From: an uncultured Clostridia bacterium
GTDB taxonomy: Bacteria; Bacillota_A; Clostridia; TANB77; CAG-508
DNA: 5,298 nt
Reading direction: 5' to 3'
Assembly: GCA_947594095.1 (NCBI GenBank)
Contig: CANQEA010000095.1
Coordinates: forward strand, 1-5,298
The number at the start of each line of letters is the position of its first letter. Position 1 is the first letter of the stretch. The notes under the pieces are model-generated. The model did not search any database. It saw only the letters and a list, made by a program, of their open reading frames with translations, and was not told the origin of the DNA. A program made the translations under genes and the position numbers. Below, in pieces: positions 4,618 to 5,298 of this stretch.

Positions 4618-5298
4618 CTATCTATTTTTGACTATCCATTCACCTTTTTTAGTAGCACCAGTTCTTTCAATTAATCCTTTTTCTATAAGTATTTTTATAT
4701 TTCTTTGAACAGTTCTAATATTAATATCTAATAGTTTTGACAATGCCTCTTGTGTAATAGTTGGTAAATCTAGCATTAAATTAATAATTGATTTTTGAGT
4801 TTCAGTTAATTCAGCAATTTCTTTTGTTTCTTCTCTAAATTTAGCTTTATTAAATGGAAAAGTAACTCTAATAAAATTAGGAAAGAATTCAAATGATTTT
4901 TTATCGTAACTTTGAAGTATTCTTATTATACCTGTACCCATTTGTTCAACTAAATCTAAATCATTAAATACTTTCATTAGTTCTTTATTTTTAGGTAATG
5001 AATATCCTTCTAAAAACTCTTCTTTTGTAGTAGATGGCTGAATACCGCCATTTGATGATATTACCAATCTATCACTAAACATTTCAAACTTTGGAGCATA
5101 TTCGTTAGACCAATCATTGTGAACGATAGCATTAACCACTGCCTCTCTGACTGCTACAAAATCATACATTCTAATTTCTTTTCTTTCAGGGTATTCTATT
5201 TTTGTAAATATCCTATTTTCAATTTCTATTTTATTTAAAATATTTTTTGTAGCCTTAACTATGGAACAATTCCCAAAATCTTCATTCTCAATTAAATC
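4618..5298 (-). CDS. ATP-binding protein with HATPase_c_4-like and winged-helix domains (partial)
   Basis: The frame is open from the right edge (DLIENEDFGN...) to a TAG at 4618-4620, giving the last 226 residues. The N-terminus lies outside the window, so the Met at 5167-5169 is internal, not the start. Residues 51-64 (REAVVNAIVHNDWS) carry an ExxxN box (E52, N56) as in GHKL-type ATP sites. Then follow FSDRLVISSNGG (74-85), YSLPKNKEL (99-107) and MGTGIIRI (120-127). This order is typical of the HATPase_c_4 domain found behind an AlbA_2 (Schlafen-like) domain in proteins often labelled ATP-binding protein, RecG-like or transcriptional regulator. Residues about 164-223 form a winged helix (LTETQKSII, ALSKLLDINIRTVQRNI, LIEKGLIERTG), suggesting DNA binding. 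Likely role: ATP-responsive transcription regulator, common on accessory DNA. It converges on the R-M operon and shares a terminator with it; no direct functional link is visible. Confidence 0.88.
   Translation of the reverse strand, partial: DLIENEDFGNCSIVKATKNILNKIEIENRIFTKIEYPERKEIRMYDFVAVREAVVNAIVHNDWSNEYAPKFEMFSDRLVISSNGGIQPSTTKEEFLEGYSLPKNKELMKVFNDLDLVEQMGTGIIRILQSYDKKSFEFFPNFIRVTFPFNKAKFREETKEIAELTETQKSIINLMLDLPTITQEALSKLLDINIRTVQRNIKILIEKGLIERTGATKKGEWIVKNR

Overview
The window is a very AT-rich bacterial segment (about a quarter G+C by eye). It has AGGAG-type ribosome binding sites, extended -10 promoters (TGnTATAAT) and ATA/AGA-rich codon use. This fits a low-GC Firmicute, or possibly a fusobacterium or another AT-rich lineage. 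Tryptophan is encoded by TGG (seven of seven in the restriction enzyme gene) and the first complete gene ends in TGA, so the standard bacterial code applies rather than the Mycoplasma code. The species cannot be named from the sequence.

Layout. Positions 1-84 are the acidic C-terminal tail of an unidentified upstream gene, followed by a likely intrinsic terminator (109-138). A good extended -10 promoter (151-178) starts a four-gene cluster on the + strand. Gene 1 (223-2235) is a PHP-domain phosphoesterase fused to an SMC/RecN-like ABC ATPase. Gene 2 (2216-2605) is a small acidic protein of unknown function whose start overlaps the end of gene 1. Gene 3 (2630-3604) is a C5-cytosine DNA methyltransferase. 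Gene 4 (3597-4343) is a type II restriction endonuclease that closely resembles R.HinP1I (G^CGC), with its catalytic D, Q and K in matching positions. Spacings are -20, +24 and -8 nt, so the four genes look like one operon.

Downstream, 4344-4617 has no gene. It holds a hairpin after the restriction gene, a possible small RNA of about 113 nt with its own extended -10 promoter, three alternating stem options and an intrinsic terminator, and a weak hairpin next to the following convergent gene. From 4618 to the right edge, on the - strand, lies the C-terminal part of an ATP-binding (HATPase_c_4-like) protein with a winged-helix domain. It is the type found in AlbA_2/Schlafen-like regulators common on accessory islands.

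How it may work together. The methyltransferase and endonuclease form a type II restriction-modification (R-M) system, probably specific for GCGC. The PHP-ATPase and its small partner sit at the head of the same operon. They may be a second defence module that complements or guards restriction, in the way the ABC-ATPase PrrC is linked to a type I R-M system. That link is inference. The two points most worth following are the PHP-ATPase/small protein pair and the candidate small RNA.
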